64,000 nt of DNA from Delphinus delphis (Eukaryota; Chordata; Mammalia; Artiodactyla; Delphinidae), in the NCBI RefSeq assembly GCF_949987515.2, contig NC_082694.2, positions 67,516,080 through 67,580,079 of the forward strand, read 5' to 3'. Within the stretch, counting starts at the first letter, position 1; every line of letters begins with the position of its first letter. Below, piece by piece: positions 29,801 to 44,800 of the stretch. The notes beneath the pieces were generated by a model that had not been told where the DNA came from, made no database searches, and worked only from the letters and a program-made list of their open reading frames with translations. The position numbers were made by a program, and so were the translations under genes.

Positions 29801-32800
29801 AAAATTTGATCAATATTTACTGTGCACACAACATGCCAGAATGTGCTCCTTGGGTAATCAAACATGAGACGGAGAACCCCAGTCCTCATGACTAGGAGAC
29901 AAATAAAACTTAGGAGAGACTGTAGCAATGATCAAAATTCAAAATGTGAAATACAGTTTCTACTAAACTCTTATCACTTTTGCACCACCATGAAGTCAAA
30001 AAATGGGTTAATGAAGCAATGTGTTAATGAAGATTTGTTCAAAGTAATATGAGAACCCAGAAGACTGACGGGTGACTCAGTATGGATTTTATTCCCAAAT
30101 CAATCATTTATAAGGTATAGGTCCTAAAGAAAGTCACTGGGCCTCTTTTAACCATTATAGGGTAATGGTTAAGAGTACACATTCTGATACTACACTACCT
30201 GAGCTCAAATATCCACTTGGGAGCTGTGTACAACTGCACAACTCACTTAACCTCTCTGTGCCTTACTTTCCCCACCTGTGAAATAGGGATAACTGCAGTA
30301 CCCGACACACAGGGTTGCTGCAGAGCAGTAAACAATACATACAGAGTACTTAAAACAGTGCCAGCACGTGTAAGTGCCACTAGCTACTACCTCTTTTTCT
30401 TCATTATAAAATGACTACCAAGAAAAACCCCAGCAAACTGCCTAAAAGCAAGGGCTTAGGAAAAAAACAACAGCAAAATAACAAACCTGGGCTGAGTCCA
30501 GCTCCACCATTAACTACTGTGCGAGATCAAAATATCCCACCCAAAACATGCCACTCTGGTGCAAAGATTATTTTGAGCTGAAGACATGTGAGAATCAACA
30601 AATGCAGGAAGAGGCTTTCTCTGAACTCCCCTTATCTGCCTAAAACAGATCTTCCCAAAAAAGAACTGAATTGTCATAAATCCCCTTCCCGGGAGTTTCA
30701 TCAAGCAAAGACTGACTCTCATCACAAGAGAGAACATGAGGAGTTACCACCACACCCCACCAGACACTGTCACAGACTATCGTATCCCCATCCATTTTCC
30801 TAAGGGCCCACTAATCTTGCCTAACATCATCTGCTCCCCCACAGTGGCCGTTCTCCCCCTCCCTTTCCCGTATTGAGATGGTCTATAAACTCTTCACTCT
30901 CACCACTACTTTGGGCATTCACTGCTTTCTGTGATGCCCCCATGCATGTAAAATTAACATTTAATAAGTGTGCATGATTTTTCTCCTGTTCATCTATCTG
31001 TTGTCAGTTTAATTCATAGACAGGACAAGTTTTTCGTCCCCTACAGTAGCTATAGGACTTTAGCAAAGCTACTGTATCTCTTGTAACTTTTCTTCACCTG
31101 CAAAAATAGGAATAATCATATTACCTTATACCTCACTGGGCCTGGGGGAGATTTATGAAGTAACATGGTACAGAGCCCACCACTTACTAAATGCTCAATA
31201 ACTATTTGTACAGATCCTCCTCAATTTACAACAGGGCTACGTCCCGATAAACCCATCTTAAGTTGAAAATGCATTTAATACACCTAATCTACTGAACATC
31301 ATCACTTAGCCTCGCCTACCTTAAATGTGCTCAGAACACTTTCATGAGTCTACAGTTGGGCAAAGTCATCTAACACAAAGCCTATTTTACAATAAAGTGT
31401 TGAATGTCTCATGTAATTTATTGAATGCTGTACTTCAAGTGAAAAACAGAATGCTTGTATTGGTACAGAAGGGTCGTAAATGTATTGGTTGTTCACCTCG
31501 CGACCACGTGGCTGACTGGGAGCTGCTGCTGCCCTGCGCAGCCATCTCGAGGGAATATTGTACTGCACATCGCTAACTCAGGGAATGATCAAAATTCAAA
31601 ATGTGAAATACAGTTTCTACTGAATTCTTATCACTTTTGCCCCACCATAAAGTCAAAAAATCGTAAGCTGAACCATTGTAAGTCAGGGACCATCTGTAGT
31701 TATTCTTTTCCAGCTCACTTGACCAAATACTTATTAGGATCAAATGAAACAACATTTAATTGAAGGTACTTTGTAAACTGAAAAGCATTATACGTTAAAT
31801 GTTATAAAATCATAAATAATAAGAAAAGAATTATACTAAGTACATCATAGAAGAAGGAAAAGAATACAAAAATTACATGTAATTATTCAATAAGAAAAAC
31901 AAAGTGAGAAAGAAAATGGATATAAAACCTATTAAATCTGCCAGGAGGCAGTCACACAGTCCAGTTGGAAGGGAACAAGATGGGACTCCGAGGTTGAGAT
32001 CATAGATCTATTCTCATGAATGTGACTATACCATACATGTTATTTCCTATTTAAAGATGAGTATCCCATTTCCCATCCACTGAAAAGCATACCCAGCCAA
32101 CTTCTTTCAGCACATTAAGTCATTTCACACAATAGTACCTGGAATTTCATGAGGACTCACTTCTGCTCAACTTTTTTTTAAAAACCCAGAGTGAGCTGGT
32201 ACAAAAGTGTACTATCTTAAGAAGAAACACCGGGGAGGTATATTATATATAAATCCTTGAAGCTTCACTTCCCCCAAAGATCTACTGCTTATCTATTTTT
32301 GAAAACTAAGGAAATCAAAGGAAAAAGCCATTTTGGTTCCATTAGGTTTGTAGGAGAATGAATGGGGTGCCTGCTGGCAGGAAATTTAATGTAGTTAGGA
32401 TGTGACTGAGGCAATCAGAGAGCATTTTTACTTTTGTTTGCATGACAGATTAAGCTTGCTGCTCTCACTGTTCAGAGCGGCAAACACCACTCCTACTAGC
32501 CTACACATACTCACAGGGTTTGCAAATGAGGAATAAAGGAGGTTTTTAAAACTGCAAATCCTCAGCAAAGCAAATTTAGCTTTCCATGAGCCTTCCCTCT
32601 GAAGAAGGTGGCTGGTTAACCCCTTGAAAGAAGACATGGGCTACAGTCAGGGCATGTCTTTAATATAAAATTAGGGACTCTAACTATAACCCACTGCACA
32701 TTACAAAAAGTTCTTGTGAATAGTGTAAATTTCATTGTTTCTCACCTTTGTACCCTGGATGGGGGAGCAAATATTCCATATCTTGGGGAACAACTAAAAT

Positions 32801-35800
32801 ACTGCACACCTCCAACTGAACCATCATTCTTGCCATGGGGTTTATCAAGCTCTATCCCGTACCAATATCCTAGAACAAGAACATGGGATTTTAAAAGCAT
32901 CTGCACTTTATCCAAAATTGTTATGCTATTATACAAACCCAAAGTCTAGATGGTTTAACATTGTCACAAATGACCAAAATCCTCATGACCATTAAACTTT
33001 CACATGATAAAATTATAAAACAAAATTTGAAAAATTTTCAACTAGAAAAACATTTTACAAGCATAATTGCAGAGTTGTACATTAGGGGAGAAAGATAAAA
33101 TGTACACACACAAATTTGGCAAGGATTAGCTATTATACCAGTAGTGTATGACCAAAACATATCTAAAAGCTACAATAAGAAACTGTCCTTAACTCGGTAG
33201 CATGGTCTGTTTAACTTGAGAGCAGTGTAACATGATACCGAGATGTATAAATCATAAACTGAATATGCAATATTTTCATTTTACTCTTCCAGTATTAGAA
33301 TACCACAAACAGTTCTGAAATAATTAAAGGGGGACAAAAATAATATGGAAAATATGACTAGACTTCATGGTGACTCTTCTTTTTCTTTCATTTTTTCCCT
33401 ACCCAGGAAGGAAAAAAATATCATTTTTAACCTAAATGAAAAGATTTAGGTTGAGTTAATAGGAATAATTTTCTAAAAGGCTTTTAAGTATTTAAAAGCG
33501 CCCACTCTGAGGAGAGTAATAGGATTTCCTTTTCTAGAGAGCATAAAATTAAAATAGTGAGGTTGCTTTTAGTGTGGCAAATATTAGATAAATGGACATA
33601 TACTCCTAGAGTAATGGCTCTGGATGAGGGTACCTCCAGTTCAGTTAAAAGTACCTGACAGTCCACTCATTTTTGTATTTAAAAGTAGAATACAATAGTA
33701 ATTGTATGTGGTCTCTTAGAATCAGTAACAAATAAAAAAATAAGGATACAGATATTGAGAAACTTATGACAAATGACAAAATACAAAAATATTGTTCCCT
33801 TCAGATTAATAGTTCAAAGAGTCAATTGTATAACCTCTAAAATGACAATCTAGAAGTTCTTAATTTTTTTCCTCTTACGTTCAAAAAGATGATACCTGAG
33901 TCCATTCCCGATATTGGAGTTTGAGTTGAAAAGACTAACGTAATGCGTGTAATTGTCTTTTATACCTAAACAGTCCTACCCTGCCCAGGTACAGAGTAAG
34001 GTATACAAACCCACTGCTCAGCCATACTAATGCTCAGTCATCGCATTTCTGAATGCCGCTAACTGGGTTACTCTGGTTGCCATCGTTATTTCTGAGTGCC
34101 ACGGTTATAATTTTCCAAGTTTTACTTCCTTCTGCCTTTGATGCTTTCCTATATAATTTTTGCATTTTCCCATTTTAATACACCATATCACTGCTACATG
34201 TTTACCATGTAACTCCTGAAAGTGTGTAGCACACAGCAGGAAGGCATTATGGCAAGTGTTAACCATAGTGACTGCATACTGTCTGGATACTTTCTTTCCG
34301 AGGTGGCACTGCTAAACATGCTGAAGGGGCTAAACATGCCCTCTGTCAGGTCTAGATCTTATCATCTATAAAAAGCCTAGATATTACCACTGTCCTATAG
34401 AATTGATTGATCTAAATTTTGATGCCACAAGAAATACACGCTACTTCTTTCTGAAAGAGCAGAAGGACCTTAATGAAAAATTTCAAACTTTTATATTTGC
34501 TTATTACTTCTCAAATTTCTAAATGCTCTACACTAGGAGTTTAAAAATTAAAATTCAACCTACAACAACTGCTTCCAAACAAAACAAACCGTTCGAGCCT
34601 TGTTTAATAAAACCAGAGAAAGGAAGCTCAGAAGACATAGTGATTGTGGAAAAATAACCTACCTTTGGGATTCCTAGGTTTTTATTTGAGAACCATATTA
34701 AGAACATTCTAACTAATCTCAATTACTAGCTGGTGCCCTAAGAGAGACATGAATTATAAAACATATAGCCCATCTCCAATCCATTAGTAGTTGGACTGCA
34801 ATTAAAAATGGTACTAATGAAACAAGAATGTGTTGGGAGACAATTCTCCATGTTTCTACAGGCCTTATGGACAGAGGCACTGACTGTCTTTTCATGGATG
34901 TTTGTAGAGAAGATGGCCTTGGGGGATGGAGACAGAGTCTCCCCCGGCACAAAAGACAGGAATGCTTATTGTCTAGTACAAAGGTTCAGATTCCTTAAGC
35001 TCGGGGCTCCTCTCCTATAGCATAAACCACTGGGTGTACAGGTGTCACCTGGCCCTCCCTATCTCACCCCCTGGGAACTGGGCTCAGGAAACAGAAGAGA
35101 ATGCTGCCACTTTGGCTACCACTATTGCAGAGAGCACTGAGGTCCTCTATCGCTGACCCAGCAGCCTACCATCTTCTGCCAGCATCTATGAAACCATGGC
35201 AATCCAACTTGTTAACTTGCAAATAGGGTAAAATCTCAGATCCTTCAGAGTTCTTGACAGAAGGCTACAAACTTTTTTTAAAACATCAATGTTCTAGGTA
35301 ACCATTTCCTAAAATGCTGCAATGCCACCATGTGTCAAAACAGCATATTGCTATTTAAAAATACAAACATGATTTTATTCAACCGGCTTCTGTTTGAAAT
35401 TACAATCAGAAATTACTGAAAATATAAAAGAAGGATAATCTTTACTTTTGGAAACACAATGTTAAGTCTAGATTGGAGTGAGTATATAAATACACAAACA
35501 TGCATTTTTAAGATCCCACAGTGCTCAAACGTTTTTCATTTTCCTTTGAACCGCTTTGTTTGCTTTTCTCTCCGAGCCACTGTTAAAAGCTGTATCAGTA
35601 AACGCACTATCCACTCATTTTCAAGATTATGCTTAGCACAAATCTAATCCTCAAATGTTTTCTCTGTTATTTAGCACACTTGGCAATCAGTGAGAGTAAA
35701 ACTGGAGAGTAACAACTAACTTTAACTTTAGACAATTTAAAACACAAACGGCAAAAAATTCATTAGTAACAATCAACCTGAGTAAAAACAGTCTGCATTT

Positions 35801-38800
35801 GAATCAATGTTTTCCATTTTCTGTGCCACAGCCACCACCCACAAGAACTATTCATCAAGAATTCTCTATAAGTTTTATTTACATGTAAAATTTTGAACCT
35901 TTTGTTATCTAAAGAATTCAAGTTGAGCAAAGACCATACAGATGAGTTACCTGGAGCGAAGTTTGTTGTCCCAAAGAATTTAACGGTACCAATTCTCTGG
36001 CCCACCACCAACACCCTATCTCCAAGGCGGAGTTCTCCTTCGCAGCGTGCATTACTTGCTACAGATGTTGCTGAGGAATTCAAACCTGTTTTGGGGTTGG
36101 TTGGGGAAGGGGATGGGGCAGGAAAAGAGAAAAAACAAAGGGAAACTCAAAAAGCACATAAGCCAAAAAACTACTATTTATTCTAACCAGTCTAGTTAGT
36201 TGGAGATGTCAACATATGCTGCCTTTCCTTATACACAGCATCTAAGCTGTGTTTCTCACATGTGAAGTAAAGCTACTCAAAAGAAATTTGAAGGGTTTCC
36301 TGAGACAATCATTGCCACAGGAGCTTACACTTGATTCCTGGTGAAGTATCAGCTTTATCCGACTTCCTGGTGGCACTCTCTACTAGAACAGAGGTCAGCA
36401 CACCTGTTCTGACTCAAGGGCTGCATAGTAAATATTTTAGGCTTTCCAAGCCATACTACTCTGCACAACTGCTCAACTCTGCGGTCACAGCACAAAAGCA
36501 GACAGACAAGATGGGCACAACATGTTCCAATACAACTTTATTTACAAAAGTAGGTGGTAGGTTGGATTTGCCCCATGGGCTATAGTCCACCCATCCTTAT
36601 TCTAGTAAAACGCTAGAATCATAGTAGTTCAGTGGGACTCAGTGTAAATGATACATACATAAATGTAATTTAAAAGTGAAATTGCTATAAGATTCCAATT
36701 ACCCCAAATTGATTTCCTTATTAGAAACAAAAGCACTCCCTGCCCAGACCTCGATTCAAACCTAAAGCCTGCAACTCCCGCTACTGCACATCAGGAGTCC
36801 TGGAGAAACACTGCCTTGAAAGCTGTTCAATTATAACAGAGAAGAGGTGGGCCCCTGAGGCTTCTCCCATCAGTCCATGAACAGATTTGAGTGGCTGTCA
36901 TCTGAGAACGCCTAGGGAACCCTGCGTGAGGGTGCGGGATAGAGGGTAAGTCAGACTGTTAACAGGGAGAAACTAAAAACATGGTAACAAATGAGGAACA
37001 CAAACTCAGGGAGAAGGAAGGTCTGGATCAAGTGTACATTAAAAAGTCCTTGGCCCTCAAAATAACTAACATTTCCCAAGCACTTCACGGTTTACAAAGC
37101 GCTTTTCGTGAGAATTATAATCATAGGTAAGAAATAAACTCAGGAATTAATGAAGACATGGTGTTCACAGGAGTCAGTGGCACACCTGACTTAAAACCCT
37201 GACCCTGTGACCAGAAACTCTCACGTCTGTCCCCACGCTGCCTGCAGACAATGGACCAAGGACAGAGAGTTCAACGTGGACTACAGTGGGGCTGAGCTCA
37301 CAGACGTCCTCCCCAACCTCTCCCATCCCCCAGTCTCTTCTCTCTGCTCCTCTTTCTCCTTAATCCTCTGTCCTTAGCTTCCCCTAAATGTCTACCCTCT
37401 GCAGTCCACATCTACCCCAAATGCAAACCGACAGAGAAAGCGGAATATCCACTCACTCTAGCAATACTTTCTTAAGGAAACATCTCTGGGGTTCGGAACT
37501 TTCTCTCACACATCTCCCTCCCCTTTTAAAAGGACCTCCTTCTCACTCTAGTTGATAACTCTCTTCATCTCTACTATTATTTAGGTCCACAAACCCCTCA
37601 AATTTATAAAAAGAAAAAAAGGTTAAGTATGTAGGCACACTAGAACTATACCCTTATATAAAGGGTAAAAAAGATAATTCCATACCCACACATAAATTTT
37701 AAAATCAAGTCAATGTCAAAAGCCCAAATTCCAAATGAAGAGGGCCTTAAAATGTAAATAAAATGAGGACAAACGGGATTGCTACATCACTGCATCTTTT
37801 CACCTCTGTTCCTCACAGCATTAAAGAGAAACTGGTTTCAAGGGAAGAGGAATCTATTCAGAAAATAAATATTCAAGCAAAGTTTCCAGGTTCTCCACTT
37901 TTAGGGCCTCAACTTTTAACTTTATTATATCAGTGTTACTACTGAGGGTTTGGGGTTTTTTCCCCCATACAATAAAGTATCTTAAAGAGAAAAAGAAATC
38001 CTGTCATGAACATTTTCTACAATAAAATATTGGTTCAAGTATTAAAAGTATTAGAAAAAGAATCTAGTAATTACTATGAGGCTCATTAAAAATAAGTTAT
38101 GGGCTTCCCTGGTGGCACAGTGGTTAAGAGTCTGTCTGCCAATGCAGGGGACACGGGTTCAAGCCCCAGTCCAGGAGGATCCCACATGCGGCAGAGAAGC
38201 TAAGCCCGTGTGCCACAGCTACTGAGCCTGCGAGCCACAACTACTGAGCCCACGTGCCACAACTACTGAAGCCCCCGCGCCTAGAGCCCATGCTCCGCAA
38301 CAAGAAGCCACTGCAATGAGAAGCCCACACACCACAATGAAGAGCAGCCCCCACTCGCCGCAACTAGAGAAAGCCAGTGCGCAGCAACAAGACCCAACAC
38401 AGCCAAAAATAAATAAATAAAACAATTTTTTTAAAATAAATAAAATATAAGTTATGCCAAAGTGGCTTCATTTTCTTTCTATGCAGGTAAACAACTGAAC
38501 TGCAGTAAATTCAATATATATGTTGATTTCAACAAGAAAACGTGTTTTATATATCCTTACACATAACTGAAGAAATGTGGACTGAATGGGATCATGCAGG
38601 CTTCACAGCAAGTTAAAAAGGTTATCACTGTCAACCTCTCCTACACAGTTTTAAACAATGACTTGGCTAAAAATAGAGAAAGCATGCTTTTTAAGTAAGA
38701 AGATAACACAAAAGTGTGTGAAAAAGCTATACACAAGATATAAAAAACAAAATTCAGAGGGATAAAAATTCAAACATTAAATTAAATGAAAATAAATGTA

Positions 38801-41800
38801 AAGTCCTATGTCAAGCCACAAAACGAAGAGACTTAGCATAAGGCTCTGTCTGAGCCAATGACATAGTGTGGTCACCAGAACTGCATGAGTAGCCTCAGAC
38901 TGGACTTGTACCGAGAGGCAGTGGTTCAGCTCTCTACCAGCAGGCTGGAAAGGGTCTGGGGACCCTACAGCATGAAGAAGAGCTGAAGGTACTTGAGACA
39001 GAGGCGGACTCTGGTAGCAGCAAAGCATCAGATAGACCTGCGGGTGAAGCCCAGGTGTGCACTTAGAAACTGCCACTGTGCACCAATGCCTAACCTCCCT
39101 AAGCCTCAGTTTCCTCATTCATAAATTGAAGATGATCATAATAGTACCTACTCCATAGGTTTATTTTGAGAATTAAATGAACTAAGGTATGTAAAATTCC
39201 TTTAATAGTACCTGAAATAGTAAATAACATGTATTGACATGTCAGTTATTATTATTAGGTTTAGATTAGAAAAGAGATAAGTAAAGAAAGAGAACAGACC
39301 GTATGGTTTCCAAGTATCTGAAGATCTATCATAAAGTTCTAACACGAACCTTACAGGGGCTAGAGTCCATAGATACATGAGGAAGAGAAGAAGTCAATCC
39401 AGACAAGGAAAAATGGTAGGAGCACGAGGGAAAGGCACAGAGATCCAGAGTGTGCTGACGAAGGGGAGGGAGGTGGGGGGCTGGGGGAGACAGGGAAGGA
39501 ACAAGTAGTTCAACCTGACTGAAGTCAAGGGTTCCTTCTACACATTTAAAAAGAGCAAATCTACTTACAAACAAACCAAGATAAAAAACACCAAGAAAGC
39601 CTGGTTGAAAAAGCCATAGATACCGGCACTGGCTCTAGATGAGACAGAAGGGCTTTTGCTCATTGTCTTCTTGTTATTGCCACTTGCATTCAGTGTCTTG
39701 GAGTGACTCTGCTTGTGCTCCAAAGAAGATGTAGAGGAGGAGCTGCTGACGGATGCAAGCAGGGTAACTAAAACGGTACAGGAAAAGAACACATCAGAGG
39801 GTGGGAAATAAGAAGTGAACCAATGAGATGCTTTTCCAGGTAAATCCTTCTGAAACTCTCCACTTAGCTTCCTCAGTTGTGGATTAACTAGTGTTGAATT
39901 AAATGCCTGATTTCATCAAAATAGACTGCAGTTCATACATACAAGATTTTATAGCCCAAGCAGTTTTAAGGACCCAAAGGACCCACACTATATGATGGCA
40001 GTCTCATACAGGAGAGCGCTGTCACGTCACTAATTAGACCAACTACCTATCCTAACCACCGCTGTCTCACCTCTCACTTAAGATGAGTTAGTAGAATCAC
40101 ATCTTATTTATATAAAAAACATACTAATGTGTTTTTAAGGTAACAAAAGCTTAATATTAAAATGTTCTGAGTTAACCTGAAGGCAAGCAGGAATACTTCT
40201 GAATTTTCTATTTGTGCTCTATTCACCCAATGATTTGACAGCTAAAGGCAACTTTAAATGCTGTTATCAAGACATCTACACTATGGAATTTCCTTTTATT
40301 CTCTTAATCTAGTCCAGTAATTCTCTAATTTAAGTGTACATGAGAATCACAATACAGGATTTTATACAAAAAAAATATGTGTGTGTGTGTGTGTGTGTGT
40401 ATACAATATATATATATATATACATATATATAATATACACACTTTATTATCAGCTGCTTAGGGGATTTTTAAGGATAAATTTTTACTGTAATGATTCTTC
40501 CCTTACAAACTTTAAACTTTAGCCTCATATAAGCTACATCACTATATTATTTTAAAGTTCAATCAGTAAATTAAATTTTGAAAATAGAAGTTATAAATTA
40601 TATTACCATCTTTCTCTGCTCCAGTTTTCAATTCTTCACCAGGAGGCAATGAAAGTGTTGATTCTGAAGCACTATCTTTTTTTGATGTCATTAATCCTAG
40701 AACACAAACAAAACACTTTCAGCAGGAAAGAATTTTCTTTAACGTTAAACAAAAATATGTATTTGCTTTCTTTCCTAAATTTTATTTATTTATTTGGGGC
40801 TGCACTGGGTCTTTGTTGCTGCACGCAGCCTTTCTCTAGTTGTGGCGAGCGGGAGCTACCCTTCGGTGCAGCGCGCGGGCTTCTCATGTTACGGAGCATG
40901 GGTTCTAGACGCACTGGCTTCAGTAGTTGTGGTTTACATGAGCTCAGTAGTTGTGGTGCACGGTCTTAGTTGCTCCGCGGCATGTGGGATCTTCCTGGAC
41001 CAGGGCTCGAACCCGTGACCCCTGCATTGGCAGGCGGATTCTTAACCACTGCGCCACCACGGAAGCCCTGTATTTGCTTTTTAAAGTACAGACATCCCTC
41101 ATTATCTAAATCTTATCCTCTTCTGAGAACACGCTGGATGATAAATTCACAGACGGCAGGGGCCAATGTTTCATTATTTAAAGGGGGAAGAAAAGAATGT
41201 ATTCCTAAGCCCATCTGAAAACCCCCATCACTTTCCCCAAATATCACTAAAGTATCTTTTCCACCTAGTTAAAAATCCACTAAGGAATTCTAAATAATAT
41301 AGAGCATTTAAAACCCAGCTATCTAAGTGTCTGATACTTAATGCACTCTTAGTGTGTCTGCACAGTGCTAGCGTGTGAAGCAAACCTGGTACAGCTGTGA
41401 CGGCTGCACACTTACTAAGGCCTGCAAACAACTCATGATTTCACTGGCGTGTGCAGGCAAACTCATTGTAGCAGACTGTCTATTTAGATAGTAAACTTGC
41501 GGTAAAAATTTCTGCAAATCATTATAGCAATTATTCATTTAAGTCAGAGTCAGATAGTAAGAAACCCTGTACTCTCTGAATGACTACCCGACTCTCACTA
41601 CACCCAACTTCCCCAAAACACTGATTTTAAAAGAGGGCTCATGAATAATACTCTACTTAATATTAAGACTTCTGTTTCAATTCTACAGAACCAAACTATG
41701 TAAATAAGAAACCTAATGGACTCCACCCAGTTTCGAATTCCATCAGGCATCCATTCCGATTCTACTCACTTACAAAGCGTTCTGGGTGAAAAATGAGCTT

Positions 41801-44800
41801 GGCACTCTGAGCGTCGCAAACAAAACAAGCCATGGTCCCAGCCCTAAAGGAAGACCTTTTCAATTTGGTGTGGCAGAAAGACATGAATAACCATAATATG
41901 AGGACATGTTTGATATAAGCCCTAGCATAGAAGGAGGAGACAATAATCATGGTTATAAAGATAAATTAATGCCTCATCAAGAAGATCACATTCCAATATG
42001 GGTCTTGAGAGATACGGCAGATTTCTTCCAGTGAATACTGGAGGTATGAACAGAAAGAACTGAAGGTTGCCATTTTGGATGGATAAAAAGAAAGAAAAAA
42101 AACTTAAAGAAAGACAGGGTCAGAGAAGGATGAGTAGCTTGGCTGGAATAAAATGGATTTTAGGGGGACACAGGAGAAGTAACCTGGATAGATGGGCCAC
42201 AGTAACATCTTAGAGGGTAACGGTGCTGGCAAAGGAACCGGAGCTCTTCAGTAAGGAATGAGCCTCTGATGGGCTTTGGAAAGGAGGAATGGCATGAACA
42301 GTCACAGGTGAATAACATTACCCCGACAGCAAAGTTTAGAAGGAACCAGAGGAGGAGAGACTGGAAGTAGAGGCCAGCAGTGAGGGCCAGAACCACAACA
42401 GCAGAAACTGGGTTGGGGGTGGGGGAGAGAGACTCTGTGAAGTCAACTCACAGAGTAATTGCTTATTTTCAGTTATATTTTTCAGTCCTGAAGTATCCGT
42501 TTGAGTCTTTCCTTTTATTTGAAAATTTTGAGATAACTGGAAATTCATATGCAGTTGTAAAAAACAGTATCGGGAGATCTCTTGTACACTTTACCCAGTT
42601 TTCCCCAAAGGTGACACTTTACAAAACTATAGCATAAAAGCACAACCAGGATACCGACATTGCTACAATCCACCAATCTTAGATTACCTCAGTTTTACTT
42701 GAACTCGTGTGTGTGTGCGTGTGTATATGAATTATTGCTTCTTTTTTTATACCTTCATGTCTCTGCTGAATTTTTCCATTTGTCTCAAGAGGGTTCACCC
42801 TTAATTCTTAGAGGGTTATAATATATTCTTTAAAATCTTTATCTGATAAATGTCTGTATAATCTCAGGGTTGGCATCTTTTGATCGTCCTTTTCCTTGAG
42901 AGTTGGTGAGATTTTCCTGGGTTTTCATATTTGGAGCAGCTTTGGACTGTATCCTGTACAGTATGAACATATTTTACAGGACTTTGGGTCTTGCTTAAAT
43001 TCCATGGAGAGTGCTGACTGTTTTGCTCTGTTCTGTTTTAGCAGGCATTCGACAGTTAGCAGGCAGTTAGTTTCAGGCTGGCAGTTCCTACCCATCTTCT
43101 GTGACTGTGGCTCCAACGTCAGTTCAGTTGCCAAAGCCTATTTGGGATCTGTCTCGTGTGCTGAGCCACCCAGTAGTCAGTCTGAGACCTGGGCAGTGGT
43201 CTGTGCAGGAGACCGAAGCCCGTGGTCAGACGCATGCACACACAACCTGGCAGTAAGCCCACCATTCTGAGATCACTTTCTTGAGCTCCTTCCTCACCAC
43301 GGTCTCCTTGACACTTTCCTGCTCCCAGAGGCACCCCTTCCTGATACTCTGGGTAGAATGCCTAGGCTTTAATTTCCCTGCTCTGTCATATAACCTTCTT
43401 GTTTGTTTGTTTTATTTATTTTTACTTTTGGCTGCATTGGGTCTTTGTTGGTGCATGTGGGCTTTCTCTAGTTGCGGAGAGCAGGGGCTACTCTTCGTTG
43501 CAGTGTGCAGGCTTCTCACTGTGGTGGCTTCTCTTGTTGTGGAGCACGGGCTCTAGGCACACGGGCTTCAGTAGTTATGGCATGCGGGCTCCGTAGTTGT
43601 GGCTTAGTTGCTCTGTGGCATGTGGGATCTTCCCCGACCAGGGCTCAAACCCCTGTCTCCTGCATCGACAGGCGGATTCTTAACCACTGCGCCACCAGGG
43701 AAGCCCCTGTCATATAACCTTTTGAGATTGACTCTGCCTATGGGGTCAAGCAGTAAGAAAAAAGAAGAAAAACTAATGGGGATTCCATCCCTGTTCTTGG
43801 GACCACAGTTTCTCTGGCCAGAAACAAGGGTTCCCCTCCCTTGGGGTTTTAGGTGCGTGGCCATCCCCTGCTGCTATTACAACATGCAGGACTGCCTAGG
43901 GACTGCGGTGGGAAAGAACCAAAGACATAAAAAAGAGCAATCACAAAAGAAAACAGGGACTTCCTCCACTTTCTGTCTAGCAGGAGACCCCTTTCCTGCT
44001 CCTCAGACCACAAACAGGGCTTCTCTTTGAGCTTTCTTTCCATATCTGCTGTGTACTTCTGGGTTTCAAGTTAAAAGGATACCACTTACAAGAGCATCAA
44101 AAAGTCTAAAGTACCTAGGAATAGACCTAACAAAACAAGTACGAAATATCTGTAGAGAAAATCATAAACTTTTATTGAGATATTTTTAAAGGACCCAATT
44201 AAATAAAGCAATATCCCAAGCTTACGATTAAAAGACTGAATATTGTAAAGATGTCAGTTCTCAAACTGATTTAAGGTTTAAATGTAACACCAACTAAAAC
44301 TTCAATGGATATTTTTACTTTTTGACACTAAAAATAACATTAACATAATTTGTTAATTTATCTGTCTAGAAGTTAACTTTCTATTAAGGAGCAAAAAAAA
44401 CTTTAATTTTGTGACAAGCACTTTTTTTGAGATATAATTCCAGTTTGTACTTGCAAAATAATATTTTCTTGCCCTGGAGATATACTTATCACCTTATTTA
44501 TTTATTTTTCCTTTTTATTTTTCTAATTGAAGTGTAGTTGACCTAAATATTATATTAGCTTCAGGTGTACAACATAGTGATTCGACATCTATATACATTA
44601 TGAATTGATCACCACAATAAGTCTAGTTACCTCTGTCACTACAAAGTTATTACAACATTACCGGCCATGTTCCCTATGCTGTAGGTTCCATTCCCGTGAC
44701 TTATTTCTTAACTACAAGTTTCTGCCTCTTAATTCCCTTCACCTATTTTGCCCAGCCCCCCATCCCTCTCTCAACACATTTTTTTTTAAAGAAACTTAAC

